This document shows positions 21,833 through 32,018 of a stretch of 64,000 bases of DNA, one piece after another. Positions within the stretch are counted from its first letter, which is position 1, and every line of letters begins with the position of its first letter. A model generated the notes under the pieces. That model searched no databases, had not been told where the DNA came from, and worked only from the letters and a program-made list of their open reading frames with translations. The position numbers and the translations under genes are program-made. The stretch is from Euglena gracilis (Eukaryota; Euglenida; Euglenophyceae; Euglenales), in NCBI GenBank assembly GCA_039621445.1, contig CP154956.1, positions 51,273,204 through 51,337,203 of the forward strand, in the 5' to 3' direction.

Positions 21833-22389
21833 GACCAATCTAACAACGTTGAGCGGGAAATGTTCTGCTGTTTGGATAAGAATCGTAACCCTAACCCTAC
21901 TCCTTCAAATAACCTCATAAATTCTTTTTGGACACAGGAAAACGCCATCAGCATATTTGAGTGCTAAGTCCTTTTTGTGCAAAATTTTGCCATTATATTG
22001 AAAATCCGATGGGGAGAGGTGTTCTTTTGCCAACAGTGGCCCAAAATGGGCATATCCCCCCCAAGTTTTTGCATATTCACCCCCGATTGGGGGGTTCTGG
22101 AGCCATTTGGGTGGGTTTTGACTGGTGTTGGGGTGATTTGGACCAATTTTTTTTTTTCGGGGGGGGGGGGGCTTAAATCTCCAGAAGGGCCGGGGTAGTG
22201 CAAAAAAATGGTGGTCGGGCCGACCAGGTCGGGCCGACCTCCACAGGTGGTCAAGGTCGGGCCGACCATGGTCGGGCCGATCACCACAGCGAGCACCACC
22301 GGAAATCCGCTCTGGGCCAAAGGGACCCCCCAAACAAATAAGGGGGGGTCGCTGAGCTCTTATCTCTTTAGAGTAAGAGCGAAGCTTAC

Positions 22390-22717
22390 AACTCCCCGAA
22401 AAAAAAAAAAATAAAATAAATACAAACAAACTAATAACGAAATAAATAATAAACAAAAAAAAACACATAAAAATAAAAAAACAAAAAAAAAAAGAAAAAA
22501 AAATAAAAAAAAACCACAACAGACAAAAACACCCGAAAAAAAAAAAAAAAAAAAAAAAAAAACAAAAAAAAACAAAAAAATACAAAAAAATACAAAATGA
22601 AAAAAACAAACCTAAAAACAACACATAAAACATCAAGAAATTAAATAGCACAAACGCCCCACCCCCCCCCCCCCCCCCCCCCCCCGCCCGCCCCCGCCCG
22701 CCCCCCCTGAGAAGGCA
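22390..22717. repeat. A-rich tract followed by C-rich tract
   Basis: About 250 bp is almost pure A with scattered C/T, then comes a ~55-bp C tract with GCCC interruptions, immediately inside the inverted repeat at 22718-22745. Open frames on the minus strand here (Phe-rich) are artefacts. Confidence 0.8.
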
Positions 22718-22745
22718 CGGGCACCCGAGGATTATCGATGTGACC
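22718..22745 (-). repeat. Right copy of 28-bp terminal inverted repeat
   Basis: Exact reverse complement of window bases 1-28, ending ATTATCGATGTGACC. See the left copy. Confidence 0.75.
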
Positions 22746-22829
22746 TGATTTCGGGACCCGAAAGGTTAATAGCCTATAGGTTAGGAGACGGTCCCTAGTT
22801 TGTCCAGAGCCCTCACTTTGCCCGCAACT

Positions 22830-23770
22830 CCGCGCCAGGCCGGAGATCTGGCCCGAGCAAAAAAGTTGCGTACCGTTTTTTTTCCAAAGAAATTTTGTTG
22901 GACCGGCAACAGGGGGTCATTTTGGGGGGCAAAAAATCGAAAAATTCAAAATATCTCGAAAACGCCGGGGAGTTGAAAAAAACTAAAGAGTACCTCATTC
23001 CACAACTTTGGGACGCCCTTTCCACCGGTATGCGCGGTTTGGGCCAACTCCCCGCCTAGCCCGAGATACGGCCGTTTTGTGGTTTTGCCAGCGGGGGGGC
23101 TCTGCCAAAAAGGGGTCATTTTGGGGTCAAAAAATCGAAAAATTCAAAATATCTCGAAAACGCCGGGGAGTTGAGAAAAACTAAAGAGTACCTCATTTCA
23201 CAACTTTGGGACGCCCTATCCACCGGTATGCGCAGTTTGGGCCAACTCCCCGCCTGGCCCGAGATACGGCCGTTTTTCGGTCCAAATGGCCGTTTTGTGC
23301 ACTTTTCCCACTGTCCGACTTAGCCGTTTTCGGGCCAAAAAGTCGAAAAAAATCGAAATTTTTTTTTTCGCCCAAAACCATGTTTTTGGGCCTCCCGGAC
23401 CCGGAAAAAGTGTTTTTGAGCTGAAAATGAGCGTTTTTCGACCCGCCAGCGCCCCGTTTTGAGCCGCCGACCCATTGACTTTGGGTCAAAATTGGGTCAA
23501 AAAAATCGAAAAAAATCGAAAAAATTTTTTTCGCCCAAAACCATGTTTTTTGGCCTCCCGGACCCGGAAAAAAGCGTTTTTGAGCTGAAAATGAGCGTTT
23601 ATCGACCCGCCAGCGCCCCGTTTTGGTTCGCCAACCCATTGACTTTCGGTCAAAACCGGGGCAAAAAAGTCGAAAAAAATCGAAAAAATTTTTTTCGCCC
23701 AACACCATGTTTTTTGGCCCCCTGGACCCGGAAAACATGTTTTTGAGCTGAAAATGAGCGTTTTTCGCCG
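22830..23770. repeat. Satellite-like tandem units
   Basis: Two ~200-bp units (22880-23075 and 23095-23290) share CAAAATATCTCGAAAACGCC, AAACTAAAGAGTACCTCATT and GCCCGAGATACGGCCGTTTT. They are followed by three ~150-bp units (from about 23360, 23520 and 23690) with GGCCTCCCGGACCCGGAAAA and GAGCTGAAAATGAGCGTTTT. Related single units occur across 12-17 kb. No gene. Confidence 0.75.
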
Positions 23771-23888
23771 GCCGGGCCGGAATGGTCCCCCAAAGAGCTC
23801 AGCTCTACGTCACACCCTGGTCAGAAAATCGGTGAGAGAGGACAAAAAAAATTTCGGTGCCTTCAGCGCATGAAAACCCAGACCCAGA

Positions 23889-24775
23889 TGCTCAATTAAG
23901 CCGGCGTTTGAGACGCCGGGCTCAGGACAGAACCGGCGTCCCCCCCCCCCACGGGCTTTCCGGACGCCGGTTCTGTCCTAAAGCCCGGCGTTAGGAACGC
24001 CGGTTTTGTCCAAAGCCCGGCGTCCGATTTTCATTCCTAAAAATGTCACCAAAAGTGCCCAAAAGTGGCCCTAAGGTGCTGGTATGAGTGTTTCAACCAT
24101 CAAGGACAATGAATTTTTCCATCTGGGGACCATTGGGGTGGATATCCAGATTTGGAAATAGAGTACCGTGCAGCGTGGAAAGATCTGATGAGCACCGCTG
24201 GTCGTCTGTTGAAAAGAGCTTTCGATCGAGGGGTAACTTGGTACCCTAACGTTGCACGCAGCCCGAGATACGCTCGCGATGGTCGGATCGGCCAGAATCT
24301 GAGTCGAAACTTGTAGCAATCTTCAGTGACTTTTGGTTTAAGATGCTGAATAAACCCTACAGAAACGTTTTTCCTCATCGAATCAATGACCTGATGGCCT
24401 TGGGGGGGCACCAGAGTTGTGAAATTAGGATTCCCCACTGACAGAAAATAAGATCTCCAGGCGACGTGGCTGAATTTGGTGGTGATCGCCAGTCGTCTGA
24501 TGAAAAGAGCTTTCGATGGAGGGGTGATTTTATACCTGGACGATTGACACAGCCAGAAATACCCTCGCGATCGCCGGAATTTGGTGAAGTGCAAAGTGGT
24601 GTGGCATTGCAGATCAGTGGTCGGAGATTGGTCCTGGGAGTGACCTTTGGCCGAAGGTTGGGGACGCCGGTTCTGTCCTGAGCCCGGCGTCTCTAAAACG
24701 CCGGCTTAAACAAGAGGTGGCGGAGCGTTCCGGACGCCGGGCTTTGGACAGAACCGGCGTCCGCCACCTCTTTTT
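23889..24775 (-). mobile_element. Foldback repeat family, copy 2
   Basis: Reverse-oriented homologue of 509-1456. Both ends carry clustered GGACGCCGGTTCTGTCC arms (23893-24025 and 24660-24772), the right end with an extra CAAGAGGTGGCGGA ... CCGCCACCTC hairpin. Most of it lies inside the left arm of the large inverted duplication. Confidence 0.65.
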
Positions 24776-25174
24776 TGTAGTAAAGGGGGTCAAATAAAGG
24801 GGGGGAATTTTCCCCCAACTCGTTGTGCAGCCCGAGTTACAGCCATTTTATGTCCAATCTCGGGCGCAACTATGTGGACTGGGGGGGGGGGAGCGGCCGC
24901 CAGGTCACCCGACAACCCAAATGGTCGGCCGACTGGCCCTGTAGTGACATGGGCGGGGGGGGGGGGGGGGGGGGGCTCTGCCCCCCGCACCCCCCCTCAT
25001 GACAAAATCCCTTCACATTGGCCAAAAACTCGGTGGGCAAAATCCTTTTTTTGTGGGACATTTTGACATGGCTGGGGGGCTTGGGATAAGGCATTGAAAA
25101 TTCTGTCTCAAAAAGATTAATTCAATAGTTTCTTTGGGAAAAATTGGTTTTCCATGAAATTTTCGGAATTATGT

Positions 25175-25609
25175 TTACTTTTCGGGTGCCCAGTCAGTCC
25201 GCGACATGGTCTTTTTTGGGTTGGTCAGAAAGCAAAATTTTGTTGAAACATTGTTGAAGAGAAGAGTTCTTTTGCAAATGTCACAGCTGCAGCAAGGACC
25301 AAAAATACCCCTGAGGAAAGCACAGCCAATCGAGCCACATCCTGCGGCGGGCAAAAGAAAGGAACCCAATACCCGCAAATCCAGTTCAACCTGGTGCATG
25401 TCAGAGGATGGAATGTTGGCGGATGGTGGTGCTGGCAGGGCCTGGTTTACCAAGGAGCCACTGTTCAGGGAAGGAGCATTGAAAGCGGGAACAGCAGAGG
25501 ATTGAATGATCCGCACTGGAGTTGAGGTCCCACTAACGTTAAAGGTGGTTGCTGGGACAACGTTGATAGCAACAGCGCAAAGAGCACATGCACCAACAAA
25601 CATCAACAT
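25175..25609 (-). CDS. Small putative secreted protein, left-arm copy (144 aa)
   Basis: The ORF starts at an ATG and ends with TAA. Residues 1-20 (MLMFVGACALCAVAINVV) look like a signal peptide or single membrane anchor. A Ser/Thr/Pro-rich stretch follows. A Cys-rich patch (GPCCSCDIC, about residues 107-115) lies within a hydrophobic Gly/Cys-rich segment, and a basic tail ends the protein. I recognise no family. It diverges from the retrotransposon ORF that begins 370 bp away on the other strand, and is conserved at 61281-61706. The copies differ by an in-frame 9-base change (LLFNN versus DN) that leaves both open, which hints at coding. It may be part of the repeat unit or a host gene caught in the duplication. 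Confidence 0.5.
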   Translation of the reverse strand: MLMFVGACALCAVAINVVPATTFNVSGTSTPVRIIQSSAVPAFNAPSLNSGSLVNQALPAPPSANIPSSDMHQVELDLRVLGSFLLPAAGCGSIGCAFLRGIFGPCCSCDICKRTLLFNNVSTKFCFLTNPKKTMSRTDWAPEK

Positions 25610-25982
25610 CCAAGAGGAATTCTTTTTGATGAATTTCCCCTCCTAATATGTAAATGTCCATGGGAGGGGTTTTTTTTCAAACAACCTCAGGAATCGTGCA
25701 GTAGTAGCTGGCCATCCCCAGAGCGCGGAGCGAATTAATATCCGCCGGATGAAATTTTTGGGGAATCAAAATTTCTGAGTGTCTATTTTTTTTTCGTCTC
25801 CACACGTGCTCATGGCCTGAAAGCCCCGAGTGGGGTCTGAAGTTCAGAAGGACAACTGCGTGCAGCAATTTACCCCAAGGTTCGAAGTGTGGATTTGACC
25901 GACTACTGTGAGAGGTCATTTGCAGCGACAACCTCACCGACCCGGGGGTTTACAACAGCCCCTGGAGTCCACAACGACATCT
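25610..25982. other. Region between small ORF and LINE start
   Basis: Likely the 5' untranslated or promoter region of the divergent pair. Nothing with a recognisable motif apart from an A/T-rich patch near 25670 and 25785. The frame of the downstream ORF is open back to about 25908, but the first ATG is at 25983. Confidence 0.4.
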
Positions 25983-27982
25983 ATGACGCCCTGGGAGACT
26001 CAGCCCCAGGAGAAGAAGGGTGAGATTCAGCCACCCAGCAGCAGCACATCGACATCGACATCGGTGGCCCAAGCCCCGGGAGACCCAGCCCCAGGAGAGG
26101 CAGCAACAGCAGCAGCACATCGACATCTTGATCAAGACTGGTGGCCCAAACCCTGGGAGAGCCAGCCCCAGGAGAAGCAGCAACAGCAGCAACACATCGA
26201 CATCTGGAACAAGATTGGTGAACCCAAGCCCTGGGAGAGCCAGCCCCAGGAGAAGCCACAACAGCAGCAGCACATCGACATCTCGATCAAGATTGGTGGA
26301 CCCAAGCCCTGGGAGAGCCAGCCCCAGCAGCACAACGAGATCTCGATCAAGATTCGTGGACCCAATTTGCAGACATTTTGCTCCCAAATCTTGGGATTGG
26401 CTTTGTGCTTTCCCAAAATGCCGCAGAAGGTTTTCCCAAAAGCTCGACCCCAGGAGAAAACCACAGCAGTGGACCCTACAGATTACAGCAAAAACATTAA
26501 AAAGTTTGGTGAGACATTCTGCCCAAAAACCCTGTGCTTGGCCTTTTGCTTTCCCCCAAAGCTGCAGAGGGTGCCACTCCCAATGAGACACCGGGGGAAA
26601 CTCCAAACACAGGACCCTGGAGTTTGCAACGAAGTCATTGGGAGCAACAGTGGTGGACCCAACTGCCCACAGATTGCACATTCCTGCCAACCCCTCTGCC
26701 ACAAACGCTTGCCGCATGGGAGCGCAACGGGAGGAGGTCGAAAACGGCAGGGACGAACAACCCAGTTCCGTGGCGGACGGCAAGGACTCCTCCCAAACGG
26801 CTTCACCATGAGGACTCGGCACAGACCACTGCGCTGCCCCACATGGGTGTTATCGAGGGCCTCGGAGCCGAAAAAGCGGACCCGGGCCCCCCGAAATGTG
26901 GCGGGAGGCTGGAAACGGCCCGGCCGAATCCTCAGGCCCCATGGCACAGAGGAACCACTGCCCCCCAGCAGCGACCATCTTAGTTTCATCACAATGCCGA
27001 AGCGGGGGCGCTTGCTCAGTTTCCCACAAGGGGGGTTTTCGAGGTCGGCGGACCCGACAAGGCGGTCCTCGTCTTGCCAAAATGCGGCGGGAGGCCGGAA
27101 ACGGCCAGGCCGAATCTTCAGGTCCCTTGGCACACGGGAACCACTGCCACCGGGCAACGGCCATCATATTTTCTTCATGATGACAGCCAGGCGGAGCCTG
27201 CTCGGATTGCCGCAAGGGGGGTTTTCGAGGTCGGCGAACCCAAAAAAGCGGTCCTCGTCCCGCCGAAATGTGGCGGGACGCCGGAAACGGTCTGGTTGGG
27301 TCCTCCGGTCCCGTGACACACGGGAACCACTGCACCTTGGCAGCGGCCATCACAGTTTCTTCGGAATGACGACCCGGCGGAGCCTTCTCAGACGCACAAA
27401 AGGGGGTTTTCGAGGTCCGCGAACCCGAAAAAACGGTCCTCGTCCTGCCGAAATACGGCGGGAGGCCGGGTACGGCCATGCCAAATTTTCCCGTTTCGTG
27501 GAGTACGGGAACCACTGCCGCCCGGCGCCGGCCATTACAATTTCTTTGCAAAAACGACCTGGCAGAGCCAATTGAGAGGCCCCTCAGGGGGGTTTTTGAG
27601 GTCGCCGAGTCCGAACATATGCTCACACCGCTGCGGTGGAGCCTGCAGGGCCGGCATTTGTCAAGACGTTCATGCGGTCACCCTATGGCAGATCTGCTCT
27701 CTACTTCAGCCCCCGTCTCACTCCGGGCGCCCCACCATCAAAATACGGCCGTCCGGGTCACTCTGCCAAACCTCCCTACCGGAGCGATGTTCCTCCTGCA
27801 CAGAGCTGGCTTGCAGGGGCAGCTTGCTGACCTGCGGCGAGATTCACGTGCTACGGGGGCCGGCGTGGACGTCTGAGCGCTCCTACGCACATGCTCCAAA
27901 GGCACCAGGCAAACCAAACAAAACCTGACGTGGCAGTCTCTTGTCCTGCGGGGATATCGAGAGTAACCCCGGTCCCCCTTAA
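25983..27982 (+). pseudogene. N-terminal part of 2A-containing LINE ORF, left arm, disrupted
   Basis: From the first ATG the frame encodes an amino-terminal region without a known enzymatic domain. It has 24-26-residue repeats built on KPWESQPQEK plus Gln runs (about 26100-26340), then four ~56-residue repeats with REPLPPG, RRSLL and GGFSRS (about 26870-27590). Compared with the right-arm copy, a one-base loss near 27404 shifts the frame. A G-to-T change makes TGA at 27926-27928. TAA at 27980-27982 follows the 2A motif directly and is coupled to a further one-base loss. The left copy therefore cannot make the full protein. The 2A motif itself (27938-27976) is still encoded, isolated between stops. 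Confidence 0.8.
27938..27976 (+). other. 2A ribosome-skipping motif, left LINE copy
   Basis: Encodes LLSCGDIESNPGP, a full match to the D-V/I-E-x-N-P-G-P core at which ribosomes skip the Gly-Pro bond. Here it is stranded between in-frame stops, unlike its right-arm counterpart. Confidence 0.85.
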
Positions 27983-28101
27983 GGAAACAGGCACCGGCGG
28001 GGGGGCGAAAGCGCCCAGCTGCACCCCCGACGACGCGGGCCGACACATCCACTGATAGCGCCATTGACCTCGCCCACCCCACCGACGACACCCCGGCTGC
28101 C

Positions 28102-30990
28102 ATGGTCGTTGACCCAAATGGCAACAACAGCGACTTGCGACACGCCGCTCTTCCGCGCATCATCGTCCCCGCAGCTCCAACTGGCATGCAGGATATCCTT
28201 CTCTGCCGGGCAAAGACGGTCCTCCACGTGCCCGCTGGAAACCAACGCGACGTGTCTGAAACCCTGTGCGACACCATCCTTGAGTACGTCGCCAGACCGA
28301 CAACAGACACCCTCTTCGCGGTGCTGGCATTCCCCAAGCTGGTCCTCCGCACGGTGCCTAGCGCGGGGAGAGAGGCGCAGGAAGACATCTCCTCCGCCAT
28401 CACGCGGCGGGTCAAGTTGTTCAGGCAGGGCAATTACAACGCTCTTTGGAATGAACTGCGCAACGCCACCAAATTGCCCCCTGTGGCCGTGGAGACCCGG
28501 GCAGCGAAGAAGGCCCGCACCGTACCAGCTGCCATCCCCGAAGCCACGCTTCGGCGAGCACGCACCTTGGTCGGGGAGGGGGCACCGGCTAAGGCCCTTC
28601 AAGTGCTCCTGTCCGAAGGAACCCATCGTGCCAGCGACCCAGCGGTGTGGGCCCAGCTGCAAGCTTTACATCCCGAAGGCAAGCCGGTGAACCTGGACAC
28701 CGTCCCACGGCGGGTACCCCCTTTCCCTGATGGCCAACAAGTGAGGTGGGAGGAGCTCCTCCGGGAAGCCATTCTCCGCTTCCCCAGAACTTCGTCCCCC
28801 GGGCCGTCGGGACTACGCCCTTGCCATCTCCAAGATGCGGTTCGTCGGCCAGGTCAAGGAGCCCGCCTGCTCACCGCGCTGGGTAAACTCACGGCGTCGT
28901 GGGTGGACGGCCAGCTCCCCACCGACCACGCGCCGTGGTGGTGTGCCGCCAACCTGACTCCGCTGAGGAAGAAGGATGATGGCGTACGACCTATTGCGGT
29001 CGGTGACACCATTCGCCGCTTGGTGGGCAAGGCTTTGCTCCATACCGGTACCGCCAAGGATCAAGTGAGCAAGCTGAGTCCCCTGCAAGTGGGGGTGGGA
29101 GTATCCAACGCAGCCGAAGCCGTCTCCCTCGCAACTCAGAGCCTCATCAGAAAGCTGAGCCCTCAAGGGAATTGGGCGGTCTTGCAGGTGGACTTCAAGA
29201 ACGCCTTCAACACCCTCGACAGAGGAGTGCTACTCCGTGAGGCCGAAACCCGCGCACCCGCGCTCTTTAACTACCTGCGGTTCGCGTACGGACAGCCGGC
29301 CCCCCTTTTCAGTGACGGCCGCACGTTGCCATCCACCAGAGGCACACATCAAGGGTGCCCCCTGGGGCCGATCGGCTTCGCTGTTGGCCTGCAGTCCGTT
29401 GCGGAAGCCATCAGTACCCAGGCGGAGCTGCTGTGGTCCTGTTGGTACTTGGACGACGGCATCCTGGTCGGAGAGCCCACGGTCCTTCAGAAGTGCCTTG
29501 ACTACCTCCGCAACGAGAGCAGTCGGACTGGGATACAACTGAATCTGGCAAAATGCGTCCTGTGGGGACCAGCAGCAGCCGGCCTCCCTGACCGGGAACA
29601 CCTGAAAACTGTGCCCTGGACCGAGGGGTCTGGAATCACGGTCCTGGGCTGCCCAGTCGACTTCCCCACCACTTCAGACCACACCGTCGCCACCTGGGCG
29701 GAGGCAACTGAAAAGATCGAACAAGCTGCTGACCTCGTCACCTCCGTCACCGATCCCCAGCTGGCTCACCATCTCCTCCGGTACTGCCTAGACGGTTGCC
29801 GCGTAAACCACCTCCTGCGAGCGTCGGATTCGTATCAAGCGCAAAACGAAGTTTCACGTTGTGGGGAGACCATCTTCAACGCGTTTGAAGACATACTGGA
29901 GCAGGCCCTAAACGCAGACCAGCGGCTACAAGCAGCGCTACCGCTTTCAGTGGGCGGCTGCGGCTTACGCATTCCGGCATCCCACCAGAGCGCCGCCCGC
30001 ACCGCAGCTCTATGCCAGTTCTACACGCATGGCCACAAGAAGGTGGCATGCCCAGACTACGCCGCCACCCCAGACGACCGTACCTGCCAGCAGGCCGCCC
30101 ACGACCTATGTTCCACCACCCTTGGAAACCGTCACCCAGAAAGCAGTCGCCTAGCAAACCCCACCGCCTTCGCCTGCGCCTCAGGAAACGACACTTCCCA
30201 ACGCTGGTGGCAAAAGGAGTCTGCCAAGGCCATCGTGGACGCTTTGGTGGACAGGTCAGCACCTCGCTACCAAGCGCGGCTCCTGGAGCAGGTCAACGGC
30301 GTGGGGCATGGGTGGATGGCAGTACCTCCCCACGAAGCGATACACACCGTCATCGACCCGGCGGACTACCGGCTGGGACTGAAATGGTGGCTGGGTTTGC
30401 CACTAGCGGTCACACCGACTATCTGTGCTGGCTGTCAGGCCCCGGTGGATGTTCATGGAGACCACGATCTGTGCTGCATCCGCAACAACTTCGCGAACCG
30501 TCACAACGCCGTTCAAGACGCCCTCTTCAACATCTTGTCAACGAACGGTCAAAGCGTGCAACGCGAGGTCCCGGTGCCTAACCAACCCGACAGCTCGCTC
30601 AGGCCGGCTGACTTGCTTTTGGCTACCTGGCAGGACGGTAAGCCCACGGCAGTCGACATCACAGTCGCTCATGGCTGGCAGGCCGCCGAAAGGCTGGCAA
30701 CGCGGGAGCGCTGGAGGACCTTCCTGAAAAGGAAGGAGGCTGCCAAGCACACCAAGTATGACACTCCCTGCCGAAACGGAGGATGGTCTTTCGCCACCTT
30801 GGCAATGGGCACGTGGGGCGGCCTTGGACCAGAAAGCGCGAAGCTGCTGACCAGAATAATCAAACGCACAACCTCGTGGGACCATGGAGATGTCCGTTCT
30901 ACGCGGCAGGCTGAAAGCTACCAGCTTCTGGCGCTTGCCCTCTTCCGGCAGATTGTGCAAATGCTGCGCCCAAAGCACCTCCTACGCTAA
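28102..30990 (+). CDS. LINE reverse transcriptase with restriction-like endonuclease, left arm
   Basis: 962 codons from the first in-frame ATG to TAA. This is the catalytic part of a non-LTR retrotransposon that copies its RNA at a nicked chromosomal target. Residues ~225-500 are the reverse transcriptase: LQVDFKNAFN (D364), THQGCPLGP (415-423) and YLDD (449-452). YLDD replaces the FADD box of most LINEs. Residues ~775-905 resemble the restriction-like endonuclease of R2/CRE-type elements: C775-x2-C778 with HGDHDLCC, RHN (800-802), RPADLLL (834-840) and GKPTAVDITV. There is no apurinic-type endonuclease upstream. The frame stays open 56 codons beyond the TAA, to TGA at 31159. Upstream lesions separate it from its normal N-terminal region, so this copy is probably dead although the RT ORF is intact. 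Confidence 0.9.
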   Translation: MVVDPNGNNSDLRHAALPRIIVPAAPTGMQDILLCRAKTVLHVPAGNQRDVSETLCDTILEYVARPTTDTLFAVLAFPKLVLRTVPSAGREAQEDISSAITRRVKLFRQGNYNALWNELRNATKLPPVAVETRAAKKARTVPAAIPEATLRRARTLVGEGAPAKALQVLLSEGTHRASDPAVWAQLQALHPEGKPVNLDTVPRRVPPFPDGQQVRWEELLREAILRFPRTSSPGPSGLRPCHLQDAVRRPGQGARLLTALGKLTASWVDGQLPTDHAPWWCAANLTPLRKKDDGVRPIAVGDTIRRLVGKALLHTGTAKDQVSKLSPLQVGVGVSNAAEAVSLATQSLIRKLSPQGNWAVLQVDFKNAFNTLDRGVLLREAETRAPALFNYLRFAYGQPAPLFSDGRTLPSTRGTHQGCPLGPIGFAVGLQSVAEAISTQAELLWSCWYLDDGILVGEPTVLQKCLDYLRNESSRTGIQLNLAKCVLWGPAAAGLPDREHLKTVPWTEGSGITVLGCPVDFPTTSDHTVATWAEATEKIEQAADLVTSVTDPQLAHHLLRYCLDGCRVNHLLRASDSYQAQNEVSRCGETIFNAFEDILEQALNADQRLQAALPLSVGGCGLRIPASHQSAARTAALCQFYTHGHKKVACPDYAATPDDRTCQQAAHDLCSTTLGNRHPESSRLANPTAFACASGNDTSQRWWQKESAKAIVDALVDRSAPRYQARLLEQVNGVGHGWMAVPPHEAIHTVIDPADYRLGLKWWLGLPLAVTPTICAGCQAPVDVHGDHDLCCIRNNFANRHNAVQDALFNILSTNGQSVQREVPVPNQPDSSLRPADLLLATWQDGKPTAVDITVAHGWQAAERLATRERWRTFLKRKEAAKHTKYDTPCRNGGWSFATLAMGTWGGLGPESAKLLTRIIKRTTSWDHGDVRSTRQAESYQLLALALFRQIVQMLRPKHLLR

Positions 30991-32018
30991 AACCACTCAG
31001 CCGCGTCGATCAATCACCAGATGGGTCACGATGCACGACAGCTCGTCAAGAGCATCAGGGCTGCGGCAGCAAAGGCCGCACCCGAGCATGCACCATGGCC
31101 GCTCCTCCCCGCCCCGCTGCCAAAGACTGCACCCCTCGCGCACCCCAACGACGCCACCTGATCCTCGACTCTCTCTTCGATCATCGACATGGTCTCCCAT
31201 CCACCCCATTTCCCACGGGCTACTAAAGCCCCGGTGTCTCCTGATTAACCTCTGACTATCCATGGGGGTTTCCCCATCTGTACATAGCTTCCCTCTCCCC
31301 CGAACACTCAAATCCAGTAGGCTGTGCCACTGGTCGGTGGACTCGGTTCGCCCCACCACCGTATATTCCCGCCTCTCCACAGGTGACGGTTTGGGGAATC
31401 ACGATCTGCTTTTCAAAATGTTACAACTTATTGGTCGCAGCTTTTTGGACCCCAGACACCCCTTCGTCGAAGATCCAGTTGGATGCAGGGACATGCTTGT
31501 TCCCGTGGCTGCGCCATCCTTTAGGTGACTTAACTGGCACAATCTTGAAGCAACCAGGATTGCTGCCAATACACCAGGCAGAAGTCCACTGTTCACGAAC
31601 ATTGGAATTGCCACAAACAAAGATAAGCTTTGGACACGCCGCAAGTGAAAAATGACCAAAAACCCAGCATAGAAAGCGCCGAGAACATTTTTCGATGCCT
31701 TTTATGTTCCACCATTTTTTGGTGTAGAGTTTTTCAGCTGTCTCGGGCGGGGGGTTGGCATTGGGGAGTGTCCCTGATACTTCCAGATGTGCATGGGGGG
31801 TCCTCAGAGAACCAGGGTTCGGCGTTTTTTTCCGTTTCGAATAATTCGAATTTTTCAAAGTTGAATTATTCGATTTTTTCGTGAGGAAAATTTCCAAAAA
31901 TTCCGCAGGCTGAAGCAGTGCAAGGGGGATCTGTTTTTCTTCCCCACAGTGACGGCATTCCCAAGGTACTCGCAGACAGAAAAAAACACCCCGAGAAGTA
32001 CTCCAGATTATTTTTTAC
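30991..32018 (+). other. LINE 3' region
   Basis: Sequence after the stop codon matches 62974-64000 nearly base for base, and to 31369 also matches the right arm. It is thus likely 3' untranslated sequence of the LINE, extending beyond where the right arm is cut off. A hairpin of ATTCGAATTTTTCAAAG-type sequence (31838-31872) is present. No poly(A) or simple-repeat tail is seen in the shared part. Confidence 0.55.

Larger units (their letters stand above)
21205..22320. mobile_element. Second element with GGTCGGGCCGACC-cluster inverted ends
   Basis: The left end (21205-21340) has GGCCAAAGGGACC, GCGGATTTCCGGTGGT and four GGTCGGGCCGACC palindromes. The right end (22203-22320) carries the same features in inverse order, ending AATCCGCTCTGGGCCAAAGG. 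Inside are telomere-like repeats (21500-21605) and a long palindrome (21682-21832). No ORF with a domain. Confidence 0.5.
24028..31369 (+). repeat. Left arm of ~7.3-kb inverted duplication
   Basis: The sequence matches the reverse complement of 55522-62847 almost base for base. It includes most of a foldback repeat, a small minus-strand ORF, and a whole non-LTR retrotransposon ORF. Single-base differences, small indels and one 3-codon indel separate the arms. Outer and inner flanks differ sharply at both ends. Confidence 0.9.

Noticed and set aside
25950-26822. 290-codon minus-strand ORF (and its mirror at 60068-60940)
   Set aside because: Shadow of the repeat-rich LINE N-terminal frame; Leu/Cys-rich output is the complement of CAG-rich repeats.
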